From Verrucomicrobiota bacterium (GTDB taxonomy: Bacteria; Verrucomicrobiota; Verrucomicrobiia; Limisphaerales; J093), in the NCBI GenBank assembly GCA_016871715.1, contig VHCO01000023.1, positions 1 through 53,249 of the forward strand: 53,249 nt of DNA, written 5' to 3'. The notes beneath the pieces were generated by a model that had not been told where the DNA came from, searched no databases, and saw nothing but the letters and a program-made list of their open reading frames with translations. Positions 43,289 through 51,528 of this stretch are shown here, in pieces. Every line of letters starts with the position of its first letter. The stretch's first letter is position 1. The position numbers were made by a program, and so were the translations under genes.

Positions 43289-44437
43289 ATGCAATTTAGC
43301 AATGACGAGCTGCGGCGTTATGCCCGCCACCTGCTGCTGCCGGAGGTGGGGGTGGCCGGCCAGGCGAAATGGCGCTCCACCCGCGTGCTCTGCATCGGCG
43401 CGGGCGGGTTGGGTTCGCCCGTGGCGATGTATCTCGCCGCCGCGGGTATCGGTTGCTTGGGGATTGTGGATTTCGACACGGTGGATTACTCGAACCTACA
43501 ACGCCAACTGCTCCACGGCACGACGGACGTGGGCCGCCTTAAGACCGACTCGGCACGGGACGCGCTGGCCCGTCTCAACCCAGAAGTCCAGATCGAGCTG
43601 CACTCGGTGCGCCTCACCAGCGCCAACGCGCTGGCCATCATCCGCGAGTACGACATCGTGGTGGATGGGACGGACAATTTTCCCACGCGTTACCTGACCA
43701 ATGACGCGTGCGTGCTCCTGCATAAGCCCAACGTGTACGGGTCGATCTTCCGCTTCGAGGGTCAAGCCAGCGTCTTCGCCCCACACCTGACCGGCCCCTG
43801 CTACCGCTGCCTCTACCCCGAGCCGCCGCCGCCGGGTCTGGTGCCCAGTTGTGCCGAAGGCGGTGTGTTGGGCGTGTTGCCGGGAATCATTGGATGCATC
43901 CAGGCCACCGAGATTCTGAAACTGGCGTTGGGTCAAGGCACGCCCCTGCTCGGTCGCTTGCTTTTGTTCAACGCCCTCGAACTGCGGTTCCGCGAGCTCA
44001 AGCTGCGGCGTGATCCGGCCTGCCCGCTCTGCGGCGATCGCCCCACCATCACTCAACTCATCGACTACCAGCAGTTCTGCGGAGTCACCGCCGCGCCCGC
44101 CCCCACGCCGCCTCACCCGGACGAGGTGACCGTCCACGACCTGAACCGGGCGCTGGCCGATCCGAGCCTGCAGGTCCGCGTCCTCGACGTGCGCGAGCCC
44201 GCCGAGCACCAACTCGCTCGCATCCCCGGCGCGACCCTCATGCCGCTGGCCTCCTTGCCGCAACGCTCGATCGAGCTGGACCCGGCGCTCGCCTACTACA
44301 TCCACTGCAAGAGCGGTAAACGCTCGTTACAGGCCGTCGAATGGCTCAAGGCGCGCGGCTTCCGCGCGGTCAAGAGCGTTCGGGGCGGCATTGCGGCTTG
44401 GTCCGAGGAGATCGATCCGTCGGTGCCGAAGTACTAG
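43289..44437 (+). CDS. moeB: MoeB/ThiF-type adenylyltransferase fused to rhodanese
   Basis: A 382-residue protein from ATG 43289 (MQFSNDELRRYARHLLLPEV). The E1-like domain (~1-260) has the nucleotide site IGAGGLGSPVAMYLAAAGIG, DFDTVDYSNLQRQ, the acceptor-binding VVDGTDNFPTRYLTND and the zinc pairs CYRC and CPLC, with PGIIGCIQATEILK. The C-terminal rhodanese (~275-380) shows VRVLDVREPAEHQLARIPGA and active Cys340 in CKSGKRS. It adenylates, and possibly sulphurates, the C-terminus of small sulphur carriers such as MoaD or ThiS, for molybdopterin, thiamine or related pathways. No carrier gene is next to it. Confidence 0.85.
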   Translation: MQFSNDELRRYARHLLLPEVGVAGQAKWRSTRVLCIGAGGLGSPVAMYLAAAGIGCLGIVDFDTVDYSNLQRQLLHGTTDVGRLKTDSARDALARLNPEVQIELHSVRLTSANALAIIREYDIVVDGTDNFPTRYLTNDACVLLHKPNVYGSIFRFEGQASVFAPHLTGPCYRCLYPEPPPPGLVPSCAEGGVLGVLPGIIGCIQATEILKLALGQGTPLLGRLLLFNALELRFRELKLRRDPACPLCGDRPTITQLIDYQQFCGVTAAPAPTPPHPDEVTVHDLNRALADPSLQVRVLDVREPAEHQLARIPGATLMPLASLPQRSIELDPALAYYIHCKSGKRSLQAVEWLKARGFRAVKSVRGGIAAWSEEIDPSVPKY

Positions 44438-44834
44438 CGAGGCTTCGCCTCTGGCCGTGGCTTGGGCGTCCCGCCCAAGGCGACCACGGGCAAGATGCCC
44501 GTGCCACCAACTTGACCTCTCCAGAGCATGTTTCACCACTCAAGGACTCTGGAACGTCCTTCGGCCTCGTAGCGCAGACATTCCTGTCTGCTGTATCGCC
44601 GACATTCTTGTCGGCAGAGCCTCCGCCGATCCGGAATCGAGGGAGGACGGCATGAACGCCTTTCCCATCTAGCCAGGCCGGGCGCCGGACCGGAGCTGAG
44701 GCGTCTGACCGGCTGATCCCCAGCCTCCCCATCATCGATGGCGGTCCAAAGGTCGCTCCACCCCGCATGTGGGTTCGGCGCGGCCCCCCGATTTTTCCTT
44801 TGCTCCAACGGTGCGCCTTTCGCATCCTCGCGCC
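44438..44834. other. 397-bp spacer with REP-like palindromes
   Basis: No protein family is recognisable, though the palindromes create spurious peptides such as GQDARAT and TFLSA in one frame. The left half (to 44620) is the palindrome cluster described separately. The right half (44621-44834) holds no hairpin or promoter that can be defended and leads into nusB, which lacks a visible Shine-Dalgarno sequence. Confidence 0.6.
44439..44616. repeat. Cluster of REP-like palindromes
   Basis: Five hairpins in 180 bases: GAGGC/GCCTC (44439-44451); CTTGGGCGTCCCGCCCAAG (44461-44479); CACGGGCAAGATGCCCGTG (44485-44503); GCAGACATTCCTGTCTGC (44574-44591); GCCGACATTCTTGTCGGC (44598-44615). The last two are tandem 24-base units (44569-44592, 44593-44616), each a GTAG or GTAT tetranucleotide, one C, then the stem. 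A GTAG/GGAG tetranucleotide before an imperfect palindrome is the known form of REP elements moved by RAYT transposases. An extra TCCAGAG/CTCTGGA pair (44520-44553) may belong to the same cluster. Confidence 0.75.
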
Positions 44835-45338
44835 ATGGGTACGCGCCGGGAAGCGCGCGAACGCGCCGTCCAATTCCTGTTCCAGTATGATGTCAATCCG
44901 CCCCCGGACCTCGAGGTGGCGCTGGCCGAGTTTTGGGCCTCGCAGACCGCGGCCGTGATTGCCGAGGAGAAGGCCGGGGCGACTTGGGGCGAGAAGCCCG
45001 AACCGCCGCCGCCCACGGCGGAGGAAACGACCATCCGCTTGTTTGCCGAGCCGCTGATCCGAGGTACGCTCGAACAGCGCGCCGCGGTGGACGCGGTGAT
45101 CCAGCAGTACGCCAAGAATTGGCACCTGCACCGCATGGCGGTGGTGGATCGCAATGTCCTGCGCCTGGCCGTCTACGAAATGCTCCATCGCCAGGATATC
45201 CCACCGGTCGTCAGCATCAACGAGGCGGTCGACATCGCCAAGAAGTACTCGACCCAAGACAGCGGCAAATTCGTCAACGGCATCCTGGATCGGATCAAGG
45301 CCGAACTGATGCGCCCGGCCCGGATTGTGGAATCATGA
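44835..45338 (+). CDS. nusB: Transcription antitermination factor NusB
   Basis: A 167-residue RNA-binding protein from ATG 44835 (MGTRREARERAVQFLFQYDV); the frame extends upstream to 44769 but that part is not conserved in type. The C-terminal half is typical: NWHLHRMAVVDRNVLRLAVY, then EMLHRQDIPPVVSINEAVDI and AKKYSTQDSGKFVNGILDRI. NusB binds BoxA RNA with S10 during rRNA transcription. An insertion of ~30 residues (WASQTAAVIAEEKAGATWGE, then KPEPPPP) between the first two helices makes it longer than the ~140 residues of E. coli NusB. It heads the nusB-PHP-ftsY-ribD-ribE-tmk gene run. Confidence 0.85.
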   Translation: MGTRREARERAVQFLFQYDVNPPPDLEVALAEFWASQTAAVIAEEKAGATWGEKPEPPPPTAEETTIRLFAEPLIRGTLEQRAAVDAVIQQYAKNWHLHRMAVVDRNVLRLAVYEMLHRQDIPPVVSINEAVDIAKKYSTQDSGKFVNGILDRIKAELMRPARIVES

Positions 45339-45440
45339 ACCCGCTCCCCCCTCCCCACCCCAACGATCCCATGCGTGGCCCCCCACCGGCGCCACCCAGG
45401 CCGGCGCCGCCCGGCCCTCGACCTGCCCTGGGCTCACGCT

Positions 45441-45445
45441 GGAGG
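45441..45445 (+). promoter_or_regulatory. Shine-Dalgarno site deciding the PHP-gene start
   Basis: GGAGG lies four bases before ATG 45450. It favours this start over the frame's upstream ATG at 45375, whose added 25 residues are Arg/Pro-rich and unlike PHP proteins. Confidence 0.6.
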
Positions 45446-45449
45446 CGGC

Positions 45450-46322
45450 ATGGTGGCTGATCTCCACTTGCATAGCTACTTCTCCGACGGTACCTACTCC
45501 CCGGAGGAAGTCGTCGGGCACGCCCGCTGGCACCAAATCGAGGCCGTCGCCCTCACCGACCACGACACCGTCGAAGGTTGCGAACGCATGGCCCAGGCTT
45601 GCCGCCAATCCGGCCTCGACTTCGTCCCGGGAACCGAACTGACCTCCGAGCTCGAGGGTTACGAACTCCACCTCCTCGGCTACGGCCTCGACACCCGCCA
45701 CCCCCGCCTCGCCCGGGAACTGGCCAAGTTCCAATCTGTGCGCCAGAACCGCATCCGCGAAATGGTCGCCCGCCTCAACGAACTCAACGTCCCCCTCGAG
45801 CCCGAAGCGGTCTTTCGCTTGGCCAACTGCCGCTCCCCAGGCCGACCCCATGTCGCCCGGGCCCTGGTCCAGGCCGGATTCTGCGCCAACCTGGACGAAG
45901 CCTTCGAGCGCTTCCTGAAACGCCACCGGCCGGCCTGGGTTCCCAAAGCCAAAATGTCCGCCGCCCAGGCCATCCAACTCGTCCACGAAGCGGGCGGCTC
46001 GGCCGTCATGGCTCACCCGGGCCTGAACCGCATCGACCGCCTCATCCCCGACCTGGTGGCGGTTGGGCTCGATGGCATCGAGTGTTTCCATAGCAAACAT
46101 TCCCCAGCCACGACCCAACACTACCTCGCCCTGGCCCAGCGGTTCGACCTGCTGATCACGGGCGGCTCGGACTGCCACGGCCTCAGCAAAGGCCAACCGC
46201 TCATCGGCGGTGTCCGCCTGCCCGCCCCCTACTACGACCGCTTCAAAGCCCACCGCGCCGCCGTCGCCACCAAGCACGCCCTACCCCGTTCCAAGTCCGA
46301 TCCCCCCGGCGGCACTCCCTAG
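45450..46322 (+). CDS. PHP-domain metal-dependent phosphoesterase (RNase AM/YciV-like)
   Basis: A 290-residue protein. It starts MVADLHLHSYFSDGTYSPEE, with the first metal-binding HxH, then AVALTDHDTVEG, DFVPGTELTSELEGYELHLL (Glu and His ligands), an inserted helical region (~95-170), GSAVMAHPGLNRI and the last ligands in LITGGSDCHG. These are the conserved blocks of the YciV/TrpH group, which hydrolyses 3',5'-bisphosphonucleotides or trims RNA 5' ends. It follows nusB after 111 bases and ends four bases before ftsY. The Pro/Ser-rich C-terminal tail is not conserved in type. Confidence 0.85.
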   Translation: MVADLHLHSYFSDGTYSPEEVVGHARWHQIEAVALTDHDTVEGCERMAQACRQSGLDFVPGTELTSELEGYELHLLGYGLDTRHPRLARELAKFQSVRQNRIREMVARLNELNVPLEPEAVFRLANCRSPGRPHVARALVQAGFCANLDEAFERFLKRHRPAWVPKAKMSAAQAIQLVHEAGGSAVMAHPGLNRIDRLIPDLVAVGLDGIECFHSKHSPATTQHYLALAQRFDLLITGGSDCHGLSKGQPLIGGVRLPAPYYDRFKAHRAAVATKHALPRSKSDPPGGTP

Positions 46323-46326
46323 TCCC

Positions 46327-47244
46327 ATGGGTCTCCTCCAGAAACTCAAGCAGGGCCTCCAAAAGACCCAAGCGCAACTCGTTCACGAAATCCAACGCGT
46401 CGTCACCCGATCGCCACGGTTGACCGACGCGAGCCTCGATGACCTCGAGGCCGCCTTGCTCGGGGCGGACCTCGGCTGCGCCATGACCGCGGACATCATC
46501 GCCGCCGTCCGCAAAGCCTTCGAGACCCAGGGGCGGGCCGGCCTCGAGATCGTCGCCATCGCCCAGGCCGAGGTCGCCCGTCACCTAGGCCAATCGGATC
46601 CCCACCTACGCGCCCCCACCGGCGGGTTGACCGTCGTCTCGATCGTCGGCGTCAACGGCACCGGTAAGACCACTACCAGCGCCAAACTGGCCCACTGGCT
46701 GCAGTCCCAAGGGCAATGCGCCATGCTCGCCGCCTGCGACACCTTCCGCGCGGCGGCTATCGAGCAGCTCAAACTCTGGGGACAACGACTCGATGTGGCC
46801 GTGGTCGCGGGAGCCTACCACGCCGACCCTGCCGCGGTGGCCCACGACGCAATCGCCGCGGCCCAAGCGCGGGGGGCGCAGTACTTGCTGGTCGACACCG
46901 CCGGACGCTTGCACACCAAGAACAACCTCATGCAAGAGCTGCAGAAGGTGCACCGCGTGATGGACAAGAAACTCCCAGGCGCCCCACACGAGGTCTTGCT
47001 CGTCCTCGATGCCACCACCGGCATGAACGCCCTCCAGCAAGCCCGCGAGTTCCATAAGGCCGTCCCCCTCACCGGCCTGGTCGTCACCAAACTCGACGGC
47101 ACCAGCAAGGGCGGGATGGTCGTCGCTATCCAAAAAGAACTGCGCCTCCCCGTCAAATTCATCGGCGTCGGCGAACAACCCGACGACCTCCAACCCTTCG
47201 ACCCGGCTCCGTTCGCCGCCGCGCTCTTCTCGACCAAGGCGTGA
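46327..47244 (+). CDS. ftsY: Signal recognition particle receptor FtsY
   Basis: A 305-residue SRP GTPase from ATG 46327 ([20 protein letters not shown]). The N domain is helical (~1-85; [20 protein letters not shown]). The G domain has G1 [14 protein letters not shown], the SRP-GTPase insertion [19 protein letters not shown]3 [14 protein letters not shown] and G4 [10 protein letters not shown], then [15 protein letters not shown] at the end. It docks ribosome-SRP complexes to SecYEG. The acidic A domain of E. coli FtsY is absent, as in many other phyla. Its stop overlaps the ribD start. Confidence 0.9.
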   Translation: MGLLQKLKQGLQKTQAQLVHEIQRVVTRSPRLTDASLDDLEAALLGADLGCAMTADIIAAVRKAFETQGRAGLEIVAIAQAEVARHLGQSDPHLRAPTGGLTVVSIVGVNGTGKTTTSAKLAHWLQSQGQCAMLAACDTFRAAAIEQLKLWGQRLDVAVVAGAYHADPAAVAHDAIAAAQARGAQYLLVDTAGRLHTKNNLMQELQKVHRVMDKKLPGAPHEVLLVLDATTGMNALQQAREFHKAVPLTGLVVTKLDGTSKGGMVVAIQKELRLPVKFIGVGEQPDDLQPFDPAPFAAALFSTKA

Positions 47245-48374
47245 GTGCCGCCCCCCAAACGCATTTCCTCCGCCAAGCCCTGTGCCTGGCCCGCCGCGGT
47301 TATGGCCACACCGCACCCAACCCCATGGTCGGCGCGGTGCTGGTCCGTGCCGGGCGAGTCCTCGGTCGCGGCTGGCACCGCGCCGCGGGACAACCGCACG
47401 CCGAAATCGAGGCGCTCCGCGACGCCGCACGCCGCGGCGCCGATGTCCGCGGCGCCACCCTCTACGTCACCCTCGAACCCTGCTCGACCCACGGGCGCAC
47501 ACCCCCGTGCACCGCCGCCCTGGTCCGCGCCGGGCTCGCCCGCGTCGTGGCTGGCGCCACGGACCCAAATCCCCAGCACCAGGGGCGCGGCTTTGACCAG
47601 TTGCGCCGTGCGGGGCTGGAAGTCGTCACAGGTGTGATCGAGGCGGAGGCAACGCAGTTGAACGAGCCCTTCAACCACTGGATCGTGCACCGAACACCGT
47701 TCGTCACGCTCAAAGCCGCCATGACCCTCGACGGAAAAATAGCTACGGCCGCCGGCGCCTCGAAGTGGATCACGGGCCAACCCGCGCGGGCCCGAGCCAT
47801 GCAGTTGCGGCAGGGCGCTGACGCCATCCTGGTCGGCATCAACACCGTGCTGGCCGACGACCCTTGCCTCACCGTGCGCTGCCTGCCTGGCCAGAAACGC
47901 CTCGCTCCCACACGCACCCCGCGCCGGATCGTGTTGGACAGCCGCGCCCGCACGCCCCCCACCGCACAACTCCTCCATGACGCCCACGCAGATGCCACCA
48001 CCATCGTCGTCACGCGCGCCGCGCCCACTGGCCGAGTCGCGGGGTTGCGCCAAAGCGTGTCTGTCTGGGTAGCCCCCACCGGCCCGCAAGGGATCTCCCT
48101 ACCCTGGCTGCTGCAGCGCCTGGGCGCAGAAGAGGTCACTCACCTCCTCGTCGAAGGGGGAGGCGAAGTGCTCGCCGCCTTCTGGCGGTCCGGGCTCGCT
48201 CAACGGTTGGTCTTCTTCTACGCACCAAAAATCCTCGGCGGACGCCTCGCCCACCGGGCGCTCGCCGGCCCAGGAGCGACCGCTTTCGGCGAAATGACCG
48301 GGCTCACCGCGGTCCGCTGGGCACGGTGGGGCGACGACCTGTGCCTGACCGCCCGGCTGGCTGCGCCCGGATGA
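47241..48374 (+). CDS. ribD: Bifunctional riboflavin deaminase/reductase RibD
   Basis: A 377-residue protein starting at a GTG that overlaps the ftsY stop by four bases. The N-terminal deaminase (~1-145) has PNPMVGAVLV, the zinc ligands and proton donor in HAEIEAL and EPCSTHGRTPPC. The C-terminal reductase (~150-370) has TLKAAMTLDGKIATAAGASK, then WITGQPARARAMQLRQGADA, VGINTVLADDP and LLVEGGGEVLAAFW. It performs the second and third steps of riboflavin synthesis from GTP. The riboflavin synthase gene follows after 81 bases. Confidence 0.9.
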   Translation: MSAAPQTHFLRQALCLARRGYGHTAPNPMVGAVLVRAGRVLGRGWHRAAGQPHAEIEALRDAARRGADVRGATLYVTLEPCSTHGRTPPCTAALVRAGLARVVAGATDPNPQHQGRGFDQLRRAGLEVVTGVIEAEATQLNEPFNHWIVHRTPFVTLKAAMTLDGKIATAAGASKWITGQPARARAMQLRQGADAILVGINTVLADDPCLTVRCLPGQKRLAPTRTPRRIVLDSRARTPPTAQLLHDAHADATTIVVTRAAPTGRVAGLRQSVSVWVAPTGPQGISLPWLLQRLGAEEVTHLLVEGGGEVLAAFWRSGLAQRLVFFYAPKILGGRLAHRALAGPGATAFGEMTGLTAVRWARWGDDLCLTARLAAPG

Positions 48375-48455
48375 ATCCCCATTGCAGCTAAACGGATGTG
48401 GGATTAGCATCAGGACGACTCACAGAAGAATCCTGCGAGTCGAGCGACGAATAAC

Positions 48456-49109
48456 ATGTTCACTGGCCTGGTAGAAGAAGCCGGCGTGGTCGACCGCATC
48501 ACGCCCACCGCCCAAGCGATCGAGTTGGTCGTGCGACCGAGCCGCTGCGGTCGCGGAGTCCGGATCGGAGACAGCCTGGCCGTCAATGGCTGTTGCCTCA
48601 CCGTCGTGAAGCTCCCCCGCCGTGGCGCCGCGCGACTCCTCCAGTTCGATCTGCTGCGGGAAACGTGGCAGCGCACCAACCTCCAGTTCGCCCAGCCCGG
48701 TAGCCTGGTCAATCTCGAGCGGCCCTTGCGTCCCTCCGATCGCTTGGGTGGCCACTTCGTCACTGGCCACATCGATGGCTTGGGCCGCATCACCCGCTGG
48801 GAACGCTCGGGCCAAGACTGGGTCCTGGACGTCCAGGCGCCTCGGGAGATCATGCGCTACCTCATCTTCAAAGGCTCGGTAGCCGTGGACGGGATCAGCC
48901 TCACCGTGGCCGCCGTGCGCCCCCGCGGCTTCCGGATCTGGATCATCCCGCATACGTGGGAAGTCACCAACTTGCGCAGACGCCAGGTGGGCGACGCGGT
49001 CAACCTCGAGGCCGATCTCATCGGGAAATACGTGACCCAAATCGTCAGCGAACTGGCCCTGCCGACGGCGTCCCGGCAGCCAGGCCGAGCCCCGCGCCGG
49101 AGGAAATGA
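48456..49109 (+). CDS. ribE: Riboflavin synthase, alpha chain
   Basis: A 217-residue protein with the two lumazine-binding barrels of the family. Barrel 1 starts MFTGLVEEAGVV and contains SLAVNGCCLTVVK; barrel 2 starts GGHFVTGHIDGLGRI and contains GSVAVDGISLTVAAV. The C-terminus (VTNLRRRQVGDAVNLEADLI, then GKYV) forms the trimer helix, followed by an Arg-rich tail. It converts two 6,7-dimethyl-8-ribityllumazine molecules to riboflavin. The 81-base gap after ribD has only a weak CGACTC/GAGTCG stem (48416-48442) and no FMN riboswitch. Confidence 0.9.
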   Translation: MFTGLVEEAGVVDRITPTAQAIELVVRPSRCGRGVRIGDSLAVNGCCLTVVKLPRRGAARLLQFDLLRETWQRTNLQFAQPGSLVNLERPLRPSDRLGGHFVTGHIDGLGRITRWERSGQDWVLDVQAPREIMRYLIFKGSVAVDGISLTVAAVRPRGFRIWIIPHTWEVTNLRRRQVGDAVNLEADLIGKYVTQIVSELALPTASRQPGRAPRRRK

Positions 49110-49113
49110 ACCG

Positions 49114-49806
49114 ATGAACCGAACTTTACCCGGAGGATTTCTACTGGCCGTCGAGGGCATCGATGGGGCCGGCAAGAGCGTGCAAGCCGAGGCGGTATTG
49201 CGCGTCCTGCAGGAACGCGGTCTCGATTGCGTCCTCACGCGCGAGCCCACCAACGGTCCCTGGGGACGACTCCTCCGCGAGTCCGCCAAGAGCGGTCGCC
49301 TCACGCCCGAGAAAGAACTCGAGGCCTTCATCGAAGACCGACAACAACACGTGCGCGAGGTCATTCGCCCCGGCTTGGCCGCCGGTAAGGTCGTTATCAC
49401 CGACCGCTACTACTTCTCGACCGTAGCTTACCAGGGCGCCCGAGGATTTAAGCCGGCTGAACTGCTCCGCAAAAACGAGGCTATCGCCATCGAGCCCCAT
49501 CTGCTCGTGATCATCGACCTCCCGCCCGAGATCGGCCTCGCACGAGTCGGCCACCGAGACGGCGTTGCCAACGAGTTCGAGACACTGGCCCAACTGAACC
49601 GGTCTCGCGAAATCTTCCTCGCCGTCAAGAAACCCTATCTCCTATGCCTCGATGGCTGCGCCCGACCCGACGATCTGCGCGACCAAATCCTGTTCGCCTT
49701 CGCCCGCACCGCCCTCAACCGCCTGGCCGAAGCCGGCCAACTCAGCCCGCGCGACCGCCTCAACGCTAGCCTGGCCATCCATGGCTCCGACGCGCTGACG
49801 GATTGA
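49114..49806 (+). CDS. tmk: Thymidylate kinase
   Basis: A 230-residue P-loop kinase. The start is supported by GGAGG at 49099-49103, ten bases upstream. Motifs: P-loop FLLAVEGIDGAGKSVQAEAV, VLTREPTNGPWG (substrate-binding DRE-like region), LEAFIEDRQQHVREVIRPGL and VITDRYYFSTVAYQGARG. The lid region reads IGLARVGHRDGVANEFE. It phosphorylates dTMP to dTDP for DNA synthesis. It closes the plus-strand housekeeping cluster, four bases after ribE. Confidence 0.85.
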   Translation: MNRTLPGGFLLAVEGIDGAGKSVQAEAVLRVLQERGLDCVLTREPTNGPWGRLLRESAKSGRLTPEKELEAFIEDRQQHVREVIRPGLAAGKVVITDRYYFSTVAYQGARGFKPAELLRKNEAIAIEPHLLVIIDLPPEIGLARVGHRDGVANEFETLAQLNRSREIFLAVKKPYLLCLDGCARPDDLRDQILFAFARTALNRLAEAGQLSPRDRLNASLAIHGSDALTD

Positions 49807-49826
49807 CCCAGCCCCAGCCGGCCCCC

Positions 49827-49848
49827 GCCACGCCGCGCTCAGCGTGGC
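49827..49848. terminator. Hairpin between convergent tmk and leuD
   Basis: GCCACGC (49827-49833) and GCGTGGC (49842-49848) form a 7-bp stem with an 8-base loop, 20 bases after the tmk stop. The leuD stop codon (49839-49841) lies in the loop. No T run is present on either side, so it may act as a weak shared terminator or only stabilise the mRNA ends. Confidence 0.4.
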
Positions 49849-50387
49849 ATCATGCCGGTCTGCCGCGCGTAGTTGAACAACCCGCCGGCATCGACCACCG
49901 CCCGAACATCGCCCAGCGGCTTGATCGCATACCGCTGGCCCGTGCGCGGTACCGTGACCGCGCCCGCATCCAAATCCACGCTCACGACCTCGCCGGTCCT
50001 CAACTCGTCGCACAACCGCCCGACGCACTCGCACGGGTACAGCTCGCCGGTCGCCACGCAGTTCCGAAAAAAGATCCGCGCGAAGCTCTCGGCCAACACC
50101 ACCTTCACCCCTGCCGATCCCAGCGCAATCGGGGCGTGCTCGCGAGAGCTGCCACAGCCAAAGTTCCGCCCGCCCACCACCAGCGGATACTCCGTGTCGA
50201 GTTGCCCCTCCCCCACCAACCGCACGGGGTAAAGAGACTCCGGTAAGCCGCACAGCGCATAGGCGCCCAGCTTCTCGTACTCCTCAGGAATGGTCGGCAC
50301 CAGGTTGAGATACTGGGCGGGAATGATCTGGTCCGTGTCGATGTTGTCCCGCACAACGTAAACCGGCCCTCTAAATACAGACTGCAT
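49839..50387 (-). CDS. leuD: 3-isopropylmalate dehydratase small subunit
   Basis: A 182-residue protein from ATG 50387 ([20 protein letters not shown]). Aconitase swivel-domain motifs are [60 protein letters not shown] and the C-terminal [10 protein letters not shown]. With LeuC it isomerises isopropylmalate in leucine synthesis; homoaconitase small subunits look similar. No leuC is in the window. The gene is convergent with tmk and divergent from the TauE-like gene over 105 bases. Confidence 0.8.
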   Translation of the reverse strand: MQSVFRGPVYVVRDNIDTDQIIPAQYLNLVPTIPEEYEKLGAYALCGLPESLYPVRLVGEGQLDTEYPLVVGGRNFGCGSSREHAPIALGSAGVKVVLAESFARIFFRNCVATGELYPCECVGRLCDELRTGEVVSVDLDAGAVTVPRTGQRYAIKPLGDVRAVVDAGGLFNYARQTGMMPR

Positions 50388-50492
50388 GCGGTCGACTCTG
50401 GCCAACCCCAGCACCCTTTTCAAGCGGGGAGGAGCATCCAGAGCCCCAGAAAACTGTTGTCGAGCCCGCAGGCTTGGGGCATCTAGCAAGCC

Positions 50493-50849
50493 ATGTTCTA
50501 CCTCTATGCGGCCCTGATCGGCGCTCTCAGCGGCATAACCAGCGGCTTGTTCGGCGTCGGCGGCGGTATCGTCATGGTGCCCACCATGATGTTCCTGCTC
50601 AAGCTGGACGTCAAAACCGCCATCGGCACCTCCCTGGCCGTCATTATCCCCACGGCTCTCATGGGCACCTACAAACACCACCACCTGGGACACGTGAACT
50701 GGCGCGTCGCCCTGGCCCTGATGCCCACCGCCATCGTCTGCGGCTTCCTCGGCGCCTGGCTCACCCGCCATATCCCCTCCGCCGACCTCAAACGCCTCTT
50801 CGGCGGCCTGTTGGTCTTGGTCGGCCTGCGGTTGATCTGCTTCAAGTGA
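50493..50849 (+). CDS. Half-size TauE/SafE-family membrane protein
   Basis: A 118-residue protein with about four membrane helices: LYAALIGALSGITSGLFGVG, the loop GGGIVMVPTMMFLL, AIGTSLAVIIPTALMGTYKH, WRVALALMPTAIVCGFLGAW and LFGGLLVLVGLRLIC. The family signature GxxSGxxGxGGGxxxxP is clear. Full-length TauE/SafE proteins (~250 residues) hold two such repeats; this has only one and would need to form a dimer. Relatives export sulphite, sulphoacetate or similar anions. Its 3' end overlaps the 3' end of hscB by eight bases on the other strand. Confidence 0.75.
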   Translation: MFYLYAALIGALSGITSGLFGVGGGIVMVPTMMFLLKLDVKTAIGTSLAVIIPTALMGTYKHHHLGHVNWRVALALMPTAIVCGFLGAWLTRHIPSADLKRLFGGLLVLVGLRLICFK

Positions 50850-51474
50850 GCGGTTCGAGCGCCAACTGCACCTTGCGTCCGTCGAGCTGTTCCGCCCACC
50901 GCGCCACGTAGCTGAGCGCACGGTAAAGCTGCTCCAGCCGATCCAGAGGCAGCGCCTGGACACGACCCTCCGCGCCCACCGCCGGCGCCGCCAACCAAAC
51001 CTCGTTCAACGACCTAAGCTCCGCCTCGATCGCGCCACGGCGCGCGTTCACTTGCTCCTGGGCTTGGCCGAGACGCTCCGTCCATTCGAGCCCCTCCGCA
51101 AACCTCTGGGCGCGCAACAGCGGCGTCGCCGCCTGCCCCTTCCGCGCCAAGTATCCGTCCACCTCCCGACACAAAGCCCCAACCTCGAGCCCCAGTTCCA
51201 TCGTCCCGGGTGGCACCCGCTGAATGTCTTCCGGTCGATGGCCGAGTTCAAGCTCGAGAAGGTGCAACACCCGCAGCTTGGTGTCGCGCAGGGTCTGGTA
51301 GGCGCCGTTAAGCTGGGCGAACTCTTCCTGCGCCGCTCGCCGTTGAGATTCGCCCGCGCCATGTACCCGGTCCGGATGCAGCGCCGCCGACAACGCCAAA
51401 AAGCGTCCCTGCAGACTCGCCACGTCCAACCACGGCCGCCGCGGCTCATCCAGAAGCGCGAAGGCGTCATTCAT
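50842..51474 (-). CDS. hscB: Fe-S cluster co-chaperone HscB
   Basis: A 210-residue J-domain protein from ATG 51474 (MNDAFALLDEPRRPWLDVAS). The J domain (~1-75) has LQGRFLALSAALHPDRVHGA with the HPD triad, then LNGAYQTLRDTKLRVLHLLE. The C-terminal helical domain (~80-200) binds the scaffold protein in known HscB. HscB stimulates HscA to release clusters from IscU. The gene for an A-type Fe-S protein lies 54 bases upstream on the same strand, supporting a Fe-S assembly role, though iscS, iscU and hscA are not in the window. Confidence 0.8.
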   Translation of the reverse strand: MNDAFALLDEPRRPWLDVASLQGRFLALSAALHPDRVHGAGESQRRAAQEEFAQLNGAYQTLRDTKLRVLHLLELELGHRPEDIQRVPPGTMELGLEVGALCREVDGYLARKGQAATPLLRAQRFAEGLEWTERLGQAQEQVNARRGAIEAELRSLNEVWLAAPAVGAEGRVQALPLDRLEQLYRALSYVARWAEQLDGRKVQLALEPLT

Positions 51475-51528
51475 CTCCACTCCCCCCTCCACATCCCTCA
51501 GGACCCGCCTCCTCGCCGCCTCCGCCGC

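Noticed and set aside
44461-44655. Short protein gene in the REP cluster (frame with GQDARATNLT and TFLSAVSPTFLSA)
   Set aside because: The peptide is the translation of palindromic repeats, with no start signal or family match.
48375-48455. FMN riboswitch before riboflavin synthase
   Set aside because: The 81-base gap is too short and lacks the conserved RFN-element blocks; only a weak 6-bp stem is present.
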